From Rhodoflexus caldus (lineage in GTDB: Bacteria > Bacteroidota > Bacteroidia > Cytophagales > Thermoflexibacteraceae): a stretch of DNA of 64,000 bases. Shown here in pieces: positions 46,311 to 54,177 of the stretch (the stretch's first letter is position 1; every line of letters starts with the position of its first letter). The stretch spans positions 62,001 to 126,000 of the forward strand of contig NZ_JAJPRF010000003.1 of the NCBI RefSeq assembly GCF_021206925.1, given 5' to 3'. The notes below the pieces were generated by a model that ran no database searches, was not told the origin of the DNA, and saw only the letters and a list, made by a program, of their open reading frames with translations. Made by a program: the position numbers and the translations under genes.

Positions 46311-46923
46311 TGTTTTCTCTGTCAGAATTGTTTCGCGCGCGCTCATCGTAAGGGAAGCCTTCAGCAAGGAAGCGATAGCGGTCAAAAATAGCACGAACGG
46401 GACGTTTCAGCATTTTTTCGCTGGCAAAAAGTGCATTGCCAAAGATACCCGAAGCGTAACCTTGCCAAACGGTGCGCTGTTGTTTGCCGTCAAAAAACAG
46501 GATAAGCAGGGTGCCTTGCCGCAGGTTGTACTTAATGGGGTCGTATTTTTCCTTTTCGTCTTCGTAGCGCACCCATTCTTCAATATCGGGTTGGTTGAAG
46601 CCCGTAAAACGCAAGTCGTCAAAGAAGATGCGGTAAGAAACCAGCAGGTCGGGTTTTTTATCGGTTTGTTTGTAGCCAATTAAGCCCATGCGAAAGCGGA
46701 TTTCATCTTCAATAATGCGGCTTTGCGGGTCGTCTTCCAATCGGTTGGGGTTCATATCTTTCACAAAGTCAAAAGACTTGTACTTTTTGAATTTACCATG
46801 ATAGCTGTAGTCAGACTCTACTTTGAGTTTTTGCGAAGTAGAGCAATTGGTAAAGGAGAGCGCAACTGTCATCAGCACGGCAGCGCAGGTAAAAGTTCGG
46901 AAAAGATTCATCAATCGCTGCAT
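46303..46923 (-). CDS. DUF4136 lipoprotein
   Basis: 206 residues. A signal peptide (to about 27) has a lipobox FTNCS with Cys near 27. The domain YKSFDFVKDM... and PDLLVSYRIFFDD match the DUF4136 family, found as lipoproteins in many Gram-negative bacteria, with unknown function. The end overlaps the anchored RidA start by eight bases, so translation is coupled. It is the upstream gene of that pair. Confidence 0.78.
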   Translation of the reverse strand: MQRLMNLFRTFTCAAVLMTVALSFTNCSTSQKLKVESDYSYHGKFKKYKSFDFVKDMNPNRLEDDPQSRIIEDEIRFRMGLIGYKQTDKKPDLLVSYRIFFDDLRFTGFNQPDIEEWVRYEDEKEKYDPIKYNLRQGTLLILFFDGKQQRTVWQGYASGIFGNALFASEKMLKRPVRAIFDRYRFLAEGFPYDERARNNSDRENNE

Positions 46924-47292
46924 ACGTTTCAGGATAGATTGGATGGGAAAAACAGGAAAGACGTTTGTTGTTGAAAGAAACAGATTGGCATAAGCCTTTG
47001 ATAATCATAAAACTAAGTGAAAAAAGTTTGCTTTGCAAAAAAATAAATAAGGAATGTGTCATTCGTTTTTGTTGCAAACAGGATGACTTCATGTGGCAGT
47101 AAACCGATGTTTTGAGCAGACCCTGCCGGTGCAATTCGGATGGTTAGCAAAAAATACGGCAAAAGTTAAGCAGTTCGGCAACTGAAAGCGCACGACATAA
47201 GCATGCCAATTGCGACAGATAGCACAGATGAACGCGGCTAAGATGTTTTGGGCAGAGAAAAACGAAATTCTGCATCCGAATTTTTTCAATTA
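46924..47292. other. 369-base intergenic region with degenerate repeat
   Basis: Spacer between the DUF4136 gene start and the terminator of the next leftward gene. Around 47212-47240 the segment CACAGATGAACGCGGCTAAG looks like a worn copy of a common dispersed bacterial repeat. No ORF, RNA or clear promoter was seen. Confidence 0.5.
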
Positions 47293-47324
47293 AAAAAGGC
47301 CATCGTTTGAAAGATGACCTTTTT
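47293..47324 (-). terminator. Terminator of the pyrophosphatase-like gene
   Basis: AAAAAGGCCATC (47293-47304) pairs with GATGACCTTTTT (47313-47324) with one mismatch; the minus strand ends in a T run. It lies 19 bases past the stop at 47343. Confidence 0.75.
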
Positions 47325-47342
47325 AAGTTGAGCGAATTGGGG

Positions 47343-48530
47343 TTAAACTATTTCCGATGTATTCATTTTGTTACTTTTTCTAATAAGCGCGGCCATGGGT
47401 GGAGAAAGCAGGCGCAACTTGCGCTTGGCGCCATCGGTCAGGTATTGCACTTGCTCGGTGAGCATTGAGTTGGCAACAGTTAGCTTACCTGTACCAAGGT
47501 TAGATACTGTTCCTAAAACAGCCAGCGAGGTTCCGTAAATCCCTCCGTTCATATACGCATAAATCAGTGCGGCTATCATAAGCAGCGTAGGTAAATACGC
47601 CATCACATGATTAACCGATACATGCAAAAATACATTGTAAACAATCTGTCGTGCGGGACGATTGAGCAAATACTCCATGTAGCGTTTGGCTGCTGTTTGG
47701 TAAATTTTCTCCAAACTGCCCGCTATATAACCTGCGGCAATAGCTATCCACCAAAGGCGCGCCAACTGGCCGGCGGTATATTCTCTGCCGTTTTTCACCC
47801 AGTTGGCAGGGAAGACGGTTTCAACCAGCCATTGTGCCAGCAGCATGAGTAATAAGGCCGCTGCAAGGCCTGCCGCCAATGTGAGCAAACCTTGACGGTT
47901 GCTGCGATTATCGGTCAGGTATGCCGGTAAAAGCGCAATACAAACACTGCCAATGCCATAAATCAATGGTACAAAAACAGGTGCATATGCAAGGCGTGTT
48001 GTTTGAAAGGCGCTGACGTTTATGAGTGTGATTCCCAGAAAAGCGGCTGCCACTACTGCGGCGGCAAAAATGTGGATGTATTCCTGCTCAATGGCGAAGT
48101 GAGGCTTTACATTGGCTGAACGGTGTTCCAGAAGCAAATTAGCCAGCAACCACGTAACCGAAGTACCTGCTGCAAAGCCCAAAGAGGCATAAGCAAAAGA
48201 GGTAAAAACCGAATCTTCACCGGTTGCGGTAAGGAATTGCCATACGACGGCAAGCGTAAAACCAAGTGAAGCCAGTAAAGGAGTACCTAACGATACGATA
48301 GGACGCGGGATAAAAAGCAACTGCCACCATTTTTGAACAGTAACAGACGTTGGCAGCATCCGCGTGAAAACGACAACCAAAAGTGCTTGTGTTAAACCGA
48401 TAACCACTGCCCGTTGAATGGCCGAAAGAGCGATTTCAAAATACAAAATACTGAAAGCAGCAGCGGTAAGGATGAAAAGAGGGGCAAAATTGCGTTGAAT
48501 GATGTACTTAAAACTACAACTGGGTAACAT
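47343..48530 (-). CDS. Polytopic membrane protein, distant C-terminal relative of membrane pyrophosphatase (uncertain)
   Basis: 395 residues from the ATG at 48530 (the frame also opens at 48572, before a less plausible start). Many membrane segments. Near the end, residues 286-346 resemble in order the late part of proton-translocating pyrophosphatases: EYLLNRPARQIV (cf. TEYYTS..PVR.IA), a hydrophobic helix with PTLLMIAALIYAY, and GGIYGTSLAVLGTVSNLG (cf. GLYGIALAAVGMLSTLG). The catalytic Asp-rich loops of the full enzyme (about 700 residues) are absent, so it would be a degenerate or divergent homologue. This is inference; a generic membrane protein cannot be excluded. Confidence 0.5.
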   Translation of the reverse strand: MLPSCSFKYIIQRNFAPLFILTAAAFSILYFEIALSAIQRAVVIGLTQALLVVVFTRMLPTSVTVQKWWQLLFIPRPIVSLGTPLLASLGFTLAVVWQFLTATGEDSVFTSFAYASLGFAAGTSVTWLLANLLLEHRSANVKPHFAIEQEYIHIFAAAVVAAAFLGITLINVSAFQTTRLAYAPVFVPLIYGIGSVCIALLPAYLTDNRSNRQGLLTLAAGLAAALLLMLLAQWLVETVFPANWVKNGREYTAGQLARLWWIAIAAGYIAGSLEKIYQTAAKRYMEYLLNRPARQIVYNVFLHVSVNHVMAYLPTLLMIAALIYAYMNGGIYGTSLAVLGTVSNLGTGKLTVANSMLTEQVQYLTDGAKRKLRLLSPPMAALIRKSNKMNTSEIV

Positions 48531-48893
48531 GAAGGTTTTGTTTGGTACAACCATGCAGCGGGTACAGACCATAGACTGTAACCCGAAGGCTGAGGGCTTT
48601 CCTCAACAAAGCCAACTAATTGTTTGTCAGTTAGTTAAGCTTTCCTTGTTTAACTGCACCAGACAAGAAAATCATCTTTTGCAGAAAAACATAACTGCAA
48701 AGCTAATAGTTTTTCCCCCATTTCCAAATTTATCGGCCTGAAAACAGCATATAAACAAAATGCCCGCTCGCAAAAAGCAAGCGGACACATGAAAAAAATC
48801 GGGTTTGAAAAGTCAGTAAAAATCGGGTTATCTTATTAAGCGGGTTAGAATGATGAGCAGAAGTAAAATTAAATTCACCGATGAACGGGTTGG
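48531..48893. other. Region upstream of the pyrophosphatase-like gene with three hairpins
   Basis: 363 bases between the membrane-protein ATG and the sigma-factor stop. On the minus strand, three hairpins follow each other: 48636-48614 (TTAGTT/AACTAA type), 48605-48591 (TGAGG/CCTCA) and 48584-48560 (GGGTTACAG with CTGTACCC, one bulge). They could form a structured leader of the membrane-protein mRNA. No known riboswitch class was recognised. The short frame from 48572 is read through this leader. Confidence 0.45.
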
Positions 48894-49496
48894 TTAAGCC
48901 GCCAAGTATTCTGCTGCCACACCGTTTTTCTCCATCGCGCGGCGTAGGTTCAGCAACGCATAACGCATACGTCCCAGTGCGGTATTGATGCTTACGTTGG
49001 TAACATCGGCAATTTCCTGAAAACTCATTTTCATGTAATGACGCATCATCAGCACTTCTTTCTGATTTTCAGGCAGCAGATGAATATAGCTTTTCAGTTG
49101 GCGGAATGTCTCGGACTGAATCTGAGTAGTTTCAATAGAGGCTTCTGACAGTTCAATGGTATTGTAAAGTGCAGAACCTTCTTTAATGCGCATATTAGGA
49201 TAACGCTTTTGCTTGCGGAAAAAGTCAATTGCCATATTGCGGGCAATGCGCGCAATCCAAGGTAAAAACTTGCCCTCGTCATTATAGCGGTCAGAGCGAA
49301 TAGTGTCCAGCGCTTTAATCATGGTTTCCTGTAGCAGGTCTTCGGCTGTTTCCGCGTCTTTCACGATGTTGTAGATAACGGCAAGCAAACGCTGACGATG
49401 ACGGCTGAAAAGTAGGTTAAAGGCGTTCTCGTTGCCGTTGCGGAAACTAACTACTAATTCGCTGTCATTGGCGGAGGTGAGGGCTACAGTTTTCAT
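48894..49496 (-). CDS. ECF-type RNA polymerase sigma factor, stand-alone
   Basis: 200 residues. Region 2 (LFSRHRQRLLAVIYNIVKDAETAEDLLQETMIKALD) and region 4 (LPENQKEVLMMRHYMKMSFQEIADVTNVSINTALGRMRYALLNLRR) are well conserved. Unlike the other sigma gene in the window it has no anti-sigma neighbour; it may be a regulated general ECF of Cytophagales. A consensus promoter (49558-49588) and an about 56-base leader precede it. The downstream gene on the same strand is the membrane protein. Confidence 0.9.
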   Translation of the reverse strand: MKTVALTSANDSELVVSFRNGNENAFNLLFSRHRQRLLAVIYNIVKDAETAEDLLQETMIKALDTIRSDRYNDEGKFLPWIARIARNMAIDFFRKQKRYPNMRIKEGSALYNTIELSEASIETTQIQSETFRQLKSYIHLLPENQKEVLMMRHYMKMSFQEIADVTNVSINTALGRMRYALLNLRRAMEKNGVAAEYLAA

Positions 49497-49800
49497 GGCG
49501 CTTCAAAGTTTAGTATTGATTTGAATTTGTCTTCGGTGAAATGTTTGATTTCTTAGACAAAGGTAGTAATACAATCGATAAAACCAAAGTCGCCGATAAA
49601 AATTTACCGATTGCCGAAAGACTTATTTGGCGCTTCGCCAATACTTTGTTACTGTATGTAATTGATAATTAAGGTATTATATTTAAAATTATAACGCGTT
49701 TCATGTAAGTTTTGTGTAAGTAAATCTATTGTATTAATTGCTTGTTTTTAACATTTTTTAACTATTTGTTGGCTGATTGCTTGATTTTTTTCGGTGAAAA
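49497..49800. other. AT-rich region upstream of the stand-alone sigma factor
   Basis: 304 bases, very AT-rich. It holds the sigma-factor promoter at 49558-49588. Nothing else was recognised between that and the terminator at 49801. Confidence 0.6.
49558..49588 (-). promoter_or_regulatory. Consensus promoter of the stand-alone sigma factor gene
   Basis: On the minus strand, TTTG (49588-49585) is followed after 19 bases by TACCTTTG (49565-49558): both elements match the Bacteroidota consensus at ideal spacing. The predicted transcript start is near 49552, giving a leader of about 56 bases. Confidence 0.65.
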
Positions 49801-49839
49801 AACAAAAAAGCACCCCTGTTCAGCGGGTGCTTTTTTGTT
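49801..49839 (-). terminator. Strong terminator after the DUF5606-like gene
   Basis: A 15-bp perfect stem (49801-49815 with 49825-49839) with A/T-rich outer arms. It lies 18 bases past the stop of the leftward gene at 49858 and ends its operon. Confidence 0.85.
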
Positions 49840-49857
49840 TTCGTCGATGAAAATATA

Positions 49858-50277
49858 TTATTCGTCGATGGTTTTGGGTGCTTCTTCGGCTAAAAATAAA
49901 TCCGGTTCGTGCTTGGACAGAATATTGAACCAAGTGATGAGCTTTTTAATATCGGAAGCATAAACCTTTTCACGGTCAAAGTCCGGCAGAATTTCAGCCA
50001 GAAAAGCCGTCAGTTCTTGCGCAGGAGCATTTGGCGAAGGGATTTCGCCCTGCCATTGATGCATGGAACGGAACACATCGGCCAGTGGCACGCTGCCCTC
50101 CGCATTGTAAGCATAAATGGCTACTTCTTTCAATACGGAAACTCGGCTGTTCATACCAACGGCAAAGCGTGTACGCTTCTCATCAATGCTTTCCAGAATA
50201 ACTCCTGTACGTGTCGGTTTAATTACGCGATAGAGGCCGGGCTTTCCTGCCACGGCTGCAATATTGGTCAGATTCAT
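49858..50277 (-). CDS. DUF5606-like protein
   Basis: 139 residues, no signal peptide. The N-terminal half (LTNIAAVAGKPGLYRVIKPTRTGVILESID) looks like a small beta-barrel and the C-terminal half is helical (DREKVYASDIKKLITWFNIL). It matches the Bacteroidota-restricted DUF5606 family, whose function is unknown. It is the last gene of a leftward run hydratase, engB, this gene (48-base gap from engB), so cotranscription is likely. Confidence 0.68.
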   Translation of the reverse strand: MNLTNIAAVAGKPGLYRVIKPTRTGVILESIDEKRTRFAVGMNSRVSVLKEVAIYAYNAEGSVPLADVFRSMHQWQGEIPSPNAPAQELTAFLAEILPDFDREKVYASDIKKLITWFNILSKHEPDLFLAEEAPKTIDE

Positions 50278-50325
50278 GGTGTTGATTTTTGCTTGAAATA
50301 AGGCAGCACGTAAATGAGCAGGCTG

Positions 50326-50934
50326 CTATTTATTTTGTTTCGATAATTGATTCAATGACTCGATGTAGGACAGAATCTCCTCGCGCCCCTGCCCCGTTTC
50401 GGAAGAACTGATAAATAAGGGCGGCATTTCTGCCCAATATTGTAGGGTAAGTTCGGTATAGTGCGCCACAGCTTTGGCTGCTGCAGTCTTTGATAGCTTA
50501 TCGGCTTTGGTGAAAATCATGGCAAACGGCAGTTGTTGCTCCAACATCCAACCCATAAAATCCATGTCATTGGTTTGCGGCTCGTGCCGAATGTCAATCA
50601 GTACAAACGTGCAAACCAGATTGCTGCGCTGTTGCAGGTATTTTTCAATCATTGCAGAAAAGCGCACACGACTGGCTTGGCTCACTTTGGCATAGCCGTA
50701 ACCGGGCAAATCGACCAAATACCAGTTATCGTTAATGATAAAATGATTGATGACCTGCGTTTTGCCGGGTGTGGCTGAGGTTTTTGCCAGCCCTTTGCGG
50801 GCAGTCAGCATGTTAATGAGTGATGACTTGCCTACGTTAGACCTGCCAATAAAAGCGTATTCGGGCAAATGCCCTGACGGACACTTGGCTACTTCCGAAT
50901 TGCTGCTGACGAATTTGGCACTGTGAATTTGCAC
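50326..50934 (-). CDS. engB: Ribosome-biogenesis GTPase EngB (YihA)
   Basis: 202 residues. An Era-like GTPase with Walker A GRSNVGKS at 30-37, DLPGYGYA (G3) and TKADK (G4), standard for EngB/YsxC, which helps assemble the 50S subunit. The start codon is GTG at 50934. It is preferred because TAACTTTG ends four bases before it (50939-50946), the same spacing as at mfd and trhO. The hydratase gene is 31 bases upstream and DUF5606 48 bases downstream. Confidence 0.93.
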   Translation of the reverse strand: MQIHSAKFVSSNSEVAKCPSGHLPEYAFIGRSNVGKSSLINMLTARKGLAKTSATPGKTQVINHFIINDNWYLVDLPGYGYAKVSQASRVRFSAMIEKYLQQRSNLVCTFVLIDIRHEPQTNDMDFMGWMLEQQLPFAMIFTKADKLSKTAAAKAVAHYTELTLQYWAEMPPLFISSSETGQGREEILSYIESLNQLSKQNK

Positions 50935-50938
50935 GGCG

Positions 50939-50946
50939 CAAAGTTA
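50939..50946 (-). promoter_or_regulatory. -7 element four bases before engB
   Basis: TAACTTTG followed by CGCC and GTG on the minus strand. It implies that engB can be transcribed separately and translated without a leader. Confidence 0.45.
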
Positions 50947-50965
50947 GGACATTCTGCCGTATGTG

Positions 50966-51745
50966 CTATCGTCCGGTAAACTTTGCCTCGCGCTTCTCTA
51001 AGAATGCCTGTGTGCCTTCTTTGAAATCGTGCGTTTGGCAGCAGGCAGCAAAGGCTTCGGCCTCCACTTCGTAGCCGTCTATGGGCAGAAAGGCAGCATC
51101 GGCAGCGCGGATGGTTTGTGCAACGGCTACGGGGCCTTTCTTCATAATTTTATGCAGAATTTCACGGCTTTTTTCCAAAAGGGCTTCCTGTGAGGCGGTT
51201 ACATGGTTCACTAAACCCAATTGCAGGGCTTCGGCTGCGCTAATCATATCGGCAGTGAGCATGAGTTCAAGTGCTTTGCCGCGGCCGATTAAACGACTGA
51301 GGCGCTGCGTACCGCCGTAGCCCGGGATAATGCCTAAGTTTACCTCCGGCTGGCCGAATTTGGCATTTTCAACGGCTACGCGCATGTGGCAAGCCATCGC
51401 AAGCTCGCAACCGCCACCCAATGCAAAACCATTTACTGCTGCAATAACAGGTTTGCCACAGGTTTCTATCATGCGGAAAATATGCTGTCCTTTTACGGCA
51501 AAAGCACGTGCCTGTTCTGCATCTAAATTGGTGATTTCGGAAATGTCGGCACCTGCTACAAATGCCTTGTCGCCGGCACCTGTCAGTATAACGGCGCGTA
51601 TAGATTCATCGGTTTGCACTAACTGAAAGGCGGCCTCAATTTCCTGCATCGTGCGGATGTTAAGCGCATTGCGCTTTTCAGGGCGATTGATGGTGATGGT
51701 CAGGATGCCGTTTTCATTCACCAGCAAAAGGTTCTCAAACATCAT
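50966..51745 (-). CDS. Enoyl-CoA hydratase/isomerase family
   Basis: 259 residues, a crotonase-fold protein. The oxyanion-hole region HIFRMIETCGKPVIAAVNGFALGGGCELAMACHMRVA is typical, with catalytic Glu residues around ENAKFGQPEVNLGIIPGYGGTQRL, matching true enoyl-CoA hydratases. It adds water to trans-2-enoyl-CoA in beta-oxidation or related pathways. The acyl-CoA dehydrogenase and CoA synthetase of this window could be pathway partners, though they are not adjacent. Starts with two consecutive Met codons; ATG at 51745 is used. Confidence 0.92.
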   Translation of the reverse strand: MMFENLLLVNENGILTITINRPEKRNALNIRTMQEIEAAFQLVQTDESIRAVILTGAGDKAFVAGADISEITNLDAEQARAFAVKGQHIFRMIETCGKPVIAAVNGFALGGGCELAMACHMRVAVENAKFGQPEVNLGIIPGYGGTQRLSRLIGRGKALELMLTADMISAAEALQLGLVNHVTASQEALLEKSREILHKIMKKGPVAVAQTIRAADAAFLPIDGYEVEAEAFAACCQTHDFKEGTQAFLEKREAKFTGR

Positions 51746-51815
51746 ATCAGTAAAAAATCGGTAGTTACGAGCAGCAAGTTATGGATTTGCTTATATTTAC
51801 CCAAACGAATAAGGT

Positions 51816-52517
51816 ATGGAACTTTCAAATAAGACCGCCCGGGAAATTTATTATGAAATAAAAGCCAATCCGCAGCGGGCTAAATTTGGTTTTGGTAAGC
51901 GCCCTGCCATTGTCAATATTGATTTGCAGCGTGCTTACACCGATACGGCAACTTTTAAAACCGCCTACGAAACCGACCCGCGACAAATTGAATACATCAA
52001 CGAAATTAACCGCATTGCCCGTAGTAAAAATATCCCTGTCATATTCACCTATGTAGCCTATATGGACAGCGGCGAAGATGCAGGCGTATGGGGAACGCGC
52101 ACCAATACACCCGATTCGCTGCAAAACATCAAATTCGGCTCGGAGCGCGCCGAGTTTGACAAACGGTTGGTTGTGGATGCCAAAAGCGACGTAATTTATT
52201 GCAAAAAAATGCCTTCGCCGTTTTTTGAAACACCGCTTGGCTCGCTGCTGACATGGCATCAGGTAGATACCGTAATTATTACGGGAGGCAGCACTTCGGG
52301 CTGTGTGCGTGCTGCGGCTGTGGACAGCCTTTCGCGAGGGTATCGCACCATTGTCCCCGAAGAATGTGTGGCCGACAAGCACGAAAGTTATCACTTTGCC
52401 AACCTGACCGATATGCTGCTCAAATATGCCGATGTAGAGCCGGTGCAGGCGGTGATAGACTACTTGAACAGGCTACCCGTTTTGGAAAAGCGCATCAATG
52501 AGTTTTTAAATCGCTGA
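51816..52517 (+). CDS. Isochorismatase-like hydrolase (N-carbamoylsarcosine amidase type)
   Basis: 233 residues with a cysteine-hydrolase fold. The triad is visible: Asp36 (VNIDLQRAY), Lys at 130 or 131 (CKKMPSPFFETPL), and Cys163 in GSTSGCVRAA. This matches N-carbamoylsarcosine/ureidoacrylate-type amidohydrolases. The next gene, 60 bases downstream in the same direction, is a PuuE-like deacetylase, so both may act on a purine/pyrimidine or hydantoin-type compound; the substrate is inference. Confidence 0.85.
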   Translation: MELSNKTAREIYYEIKANPQRAKFGFGKRPAIVNIDLQRAYTDTATFKTAYETDPRQIEYINEINRIARSKNIPVIFTYVAYMDSGEDAGVWGTRTNTPDSLQNIKFGSERAEFDKRLVVDAKSDVIYCKKMPSPFFETPLGSLLTWHQVDTVIITGGSTSGCVRAAAVDSLSRGYRTIVPEECVADKHESYHFANLTDMLLKYADVEPVQAVIDYLNRLPVLEKRINEFLNR

Positions 52518-52577
52518 TAGTCAAAATAGCTAAAGTCTCAATCAACATATACCCGTTCACTGTCAATCTTATTTTTT

Positions 52578-53477
52578 ATGCTACGCGACCCTGAACTGTA
52601 CAGCTACTGGCCTTACCAAAACCGCCCGAAAATCCGTTGGAAAAACGGGGCAAAAATTGCTTTTTGGGTAGCGCCCAATATTGAGTTTTATGAGTTAGAC
52701 CCGCCGCAAAACCCCATGCGCAAGCCTTGGGCAAGGCCGCACCCTGATGTGCGCGGCTACTCCATGCGCGACTACGGCAACCGCGTCGGGCATTACCGCA
52801 TGATGGAGGTGATGGACAAATACGGCGTGCGTGGCAGCGTGTCGCTGTCGGTAGCCATGTGCCAGCATCACCCCGAAATTATTCAGGCCTGCGTAGAGCG
52901 CAACTGGGAGTTTTTTTCGCACGGCATCTACAATACGCGTTATACCTACGGAATGAGCGAAGAGCAAGAGCGCGCAATTATTCAGGATTCATTCCGAACT
53001 GTTCGCGAAGCTACGGGGCAAACCATTAAAGGATGGCTTGCACCTGCACTGACACATACGGAGCGCACCTTTGACCTGATTGCAGAAGCCGGTATTATCT
53101 ACACCTGCGATTTGTTTCAGGATGACCAGCCACAACCACTGAAAGTCCGTTCGGGTAAGCTGATTTCAATGCCTTACTCGTTGGAAGTGAACGATGTGAT
53201 TTGCTACAACAGCTATTTTCAAAGCCCGCGCCACTATGCCGACGTGTTGAAGCGGCAGTTTGACACACTGTATCGCGAAGGAGAGGAAAGCGGCACTGTC
53301 ATGTGTATTCCGCTTCATGCCTATTTGGTAGGGCATCCGCACCGCATCAAACCGTTTGAGGAGGCACTTGCTTACATTACTTCACACCCCGATGTGTGGG
53401 TTACTACTGCTGCCGAAATAGCGGAGTATTACTACGAACACTATTATGATATTGTGCTTCAAGCAATTGAGGCATAA
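52578..53477 (+). CDS. Polysaccharide-deacetylase-like protein (PuuE/allantoinase-like)
   Basis: 299 residues. NodB-type fold: a central SHGIYNTRYTYG block and GWLAPALTHTERTFDLIAEAGIIYTCD match the PuuE-like (allantoinase) subgroup. The usual metal motif TFDDG is missing in the first block, and the HxxH region is SHGIYN, so chemistry may differ from peptidoglycan deacetylases. Downstream is the terminator at 53480. Pairing with an isochorismatase-like hydrolase points to amide-bond or cyclic-ureide breakdown rather than polysaccharide work. Confidence 0.75.
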   Translation: MLRDPELYSYWPYQNRPKIRWKNGAKIAFWVAPNIEFYELDPPQNPMRKPWARPHPDVRGYSMRDYGNRVGHYRMMEVMDKYGVRGSVSLSVAMCQHHPEIIQACVERNWEFFSHGIYNTRYTYGMSEEQERAIIQDSFRTVREATGQTIKGWLAPALTHTERTFDLIAEAGIIYTCDLFQDDQPQPLKVRSGKLISMPYSLEVNDVICYNSYFQSPRHYADVLKRQFDTLYREGEESGTVMCIPLHAYLVGHPHRIKPFEEALAYITSHPDVWVTTAAEIAEYYYEHYYDIVLQAIEA

Positions 53478-53479
53478 AA

Positions 53480-53510
53480 AAGGCAGCTCAATCGGGCTGC
53501 CTTCGTTTTT
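53480..53510. terminator. Bidirectional terminator after the PuuE-like gene
   Basis: AAGGCAGC (53480-53487) pairs with GCTGCCTT (53496-53503), with A-rich and T-rich flanks. It separates convergent genes. Confidence 0.8.
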
Positions 53511-53988
53511 ATTTCTTTTTCGGAATCCACGCCCAGAGCATTTCGCAGACAATGGGCTGCTCGCCGCTTTCATCGGTTACGGTAACAGGCACGTAGAGTT
53601 CACCTTTGGGTGTATTGCGAATCATTTCCTGTTGCTCGGGAGTCAGCGTAGCAACGGCGCGCATAGCCCCTTGCGAGCGCCTCACAAAATCCGATTTGAT
53701 GGATTTGATAAGTGGAAGGCGGTCATCGGGGACGTTCATACCGACGACCATGCCTGTTGCGGTTTCGGCCAGCAAAATCATGGCTGCTGCATGAATCTGC
53801 CCGATGTGGTTGCCTGTTTTGCGGCGGTTTTTCAGGTGCAGAACCACCTCATTTTCAGTCAGTTTTTCAAAATGAATACCGGCAGTACCCACTAAGGGAA
53901 CAGCGCGACCGACTGCCCATGAAAGTACCCACTTGGGGTATTTGCTTAAACGTTTGGCATAAGTCGCCAGACGATTGGTTGAAGACAT
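53509..53988 (-). CDS. DUF4442 hotdog-fold protein
   Basis: 159 residues. Sequence such as VVLHLKNRRKTGNHIGQIHAAAMILLAETATGM is typical of the DUF4442 family, related to hotdog-fold acyl-CoA thioesterases (PaaI-like). A catalytic Asp/Glu pair is not clearly seen; the role is probably thioesterase-like. Monocistronic and convergent with the PuuE-like gene. Confidence 0.75.
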   Translation of the reverse strand: MSSTNRLATYAKRLSKYPKWVLSWAVGRAVPLVGTAGIHFEKLTENEVVLHLKNRRKTGNHIGQIHAAAMILLAETATGMVVGMNVPDDRLPLIKSIKSDFVRRSQGAMRAVATLTPEQQEMIRNTPKGELYVPVTVTDESGEQPIVCEMLWAWIPKKK

Positions 53989-54011
53989 AGTACTACAATA
54001 TCAATTGCTAA

Positions 54012-54112
54012 AATTCTTTGTGTTCTCTGTGGTAAACCTTTGCGCCTTTTGCGGTAAAAAAGACAAACCGCAGTGTATGCCAAGGCTCAAACGCAAAATG
54101 CACAGAGGTGCA
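54012..54112. repeat. Dispersed GCGGTAAA repeat with facing degenerate copy
   Basis: TTTGTGTTCTCTGTGGTAAA and CCTTTGCGCCTTTTGCGGTA (54018-54057) are followed from 54065 by a reversed degenerate copy (AAACCGCAGTGTATGCCAAG). The unit matches copies at 12074-12163 and 42472-42498. Confidence 0.6.
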
Positions 54113-54177
54113 TCAGCAGCTAATGAAAGCGCAAGAGGTTTGCGAAAAATGTTTCATGTAAATTGCTGAAAAACAAA

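Noticed and set aside
48531-48572. Upstream start codon of the pyrophosphatase-like membrane protein
   Set aside because: The extra 14 residues (MVCTRCMVVPNKTF) are not membrane- or family-like and overlie the leader hairpins; ATG at 48530 preferred, though not proven.
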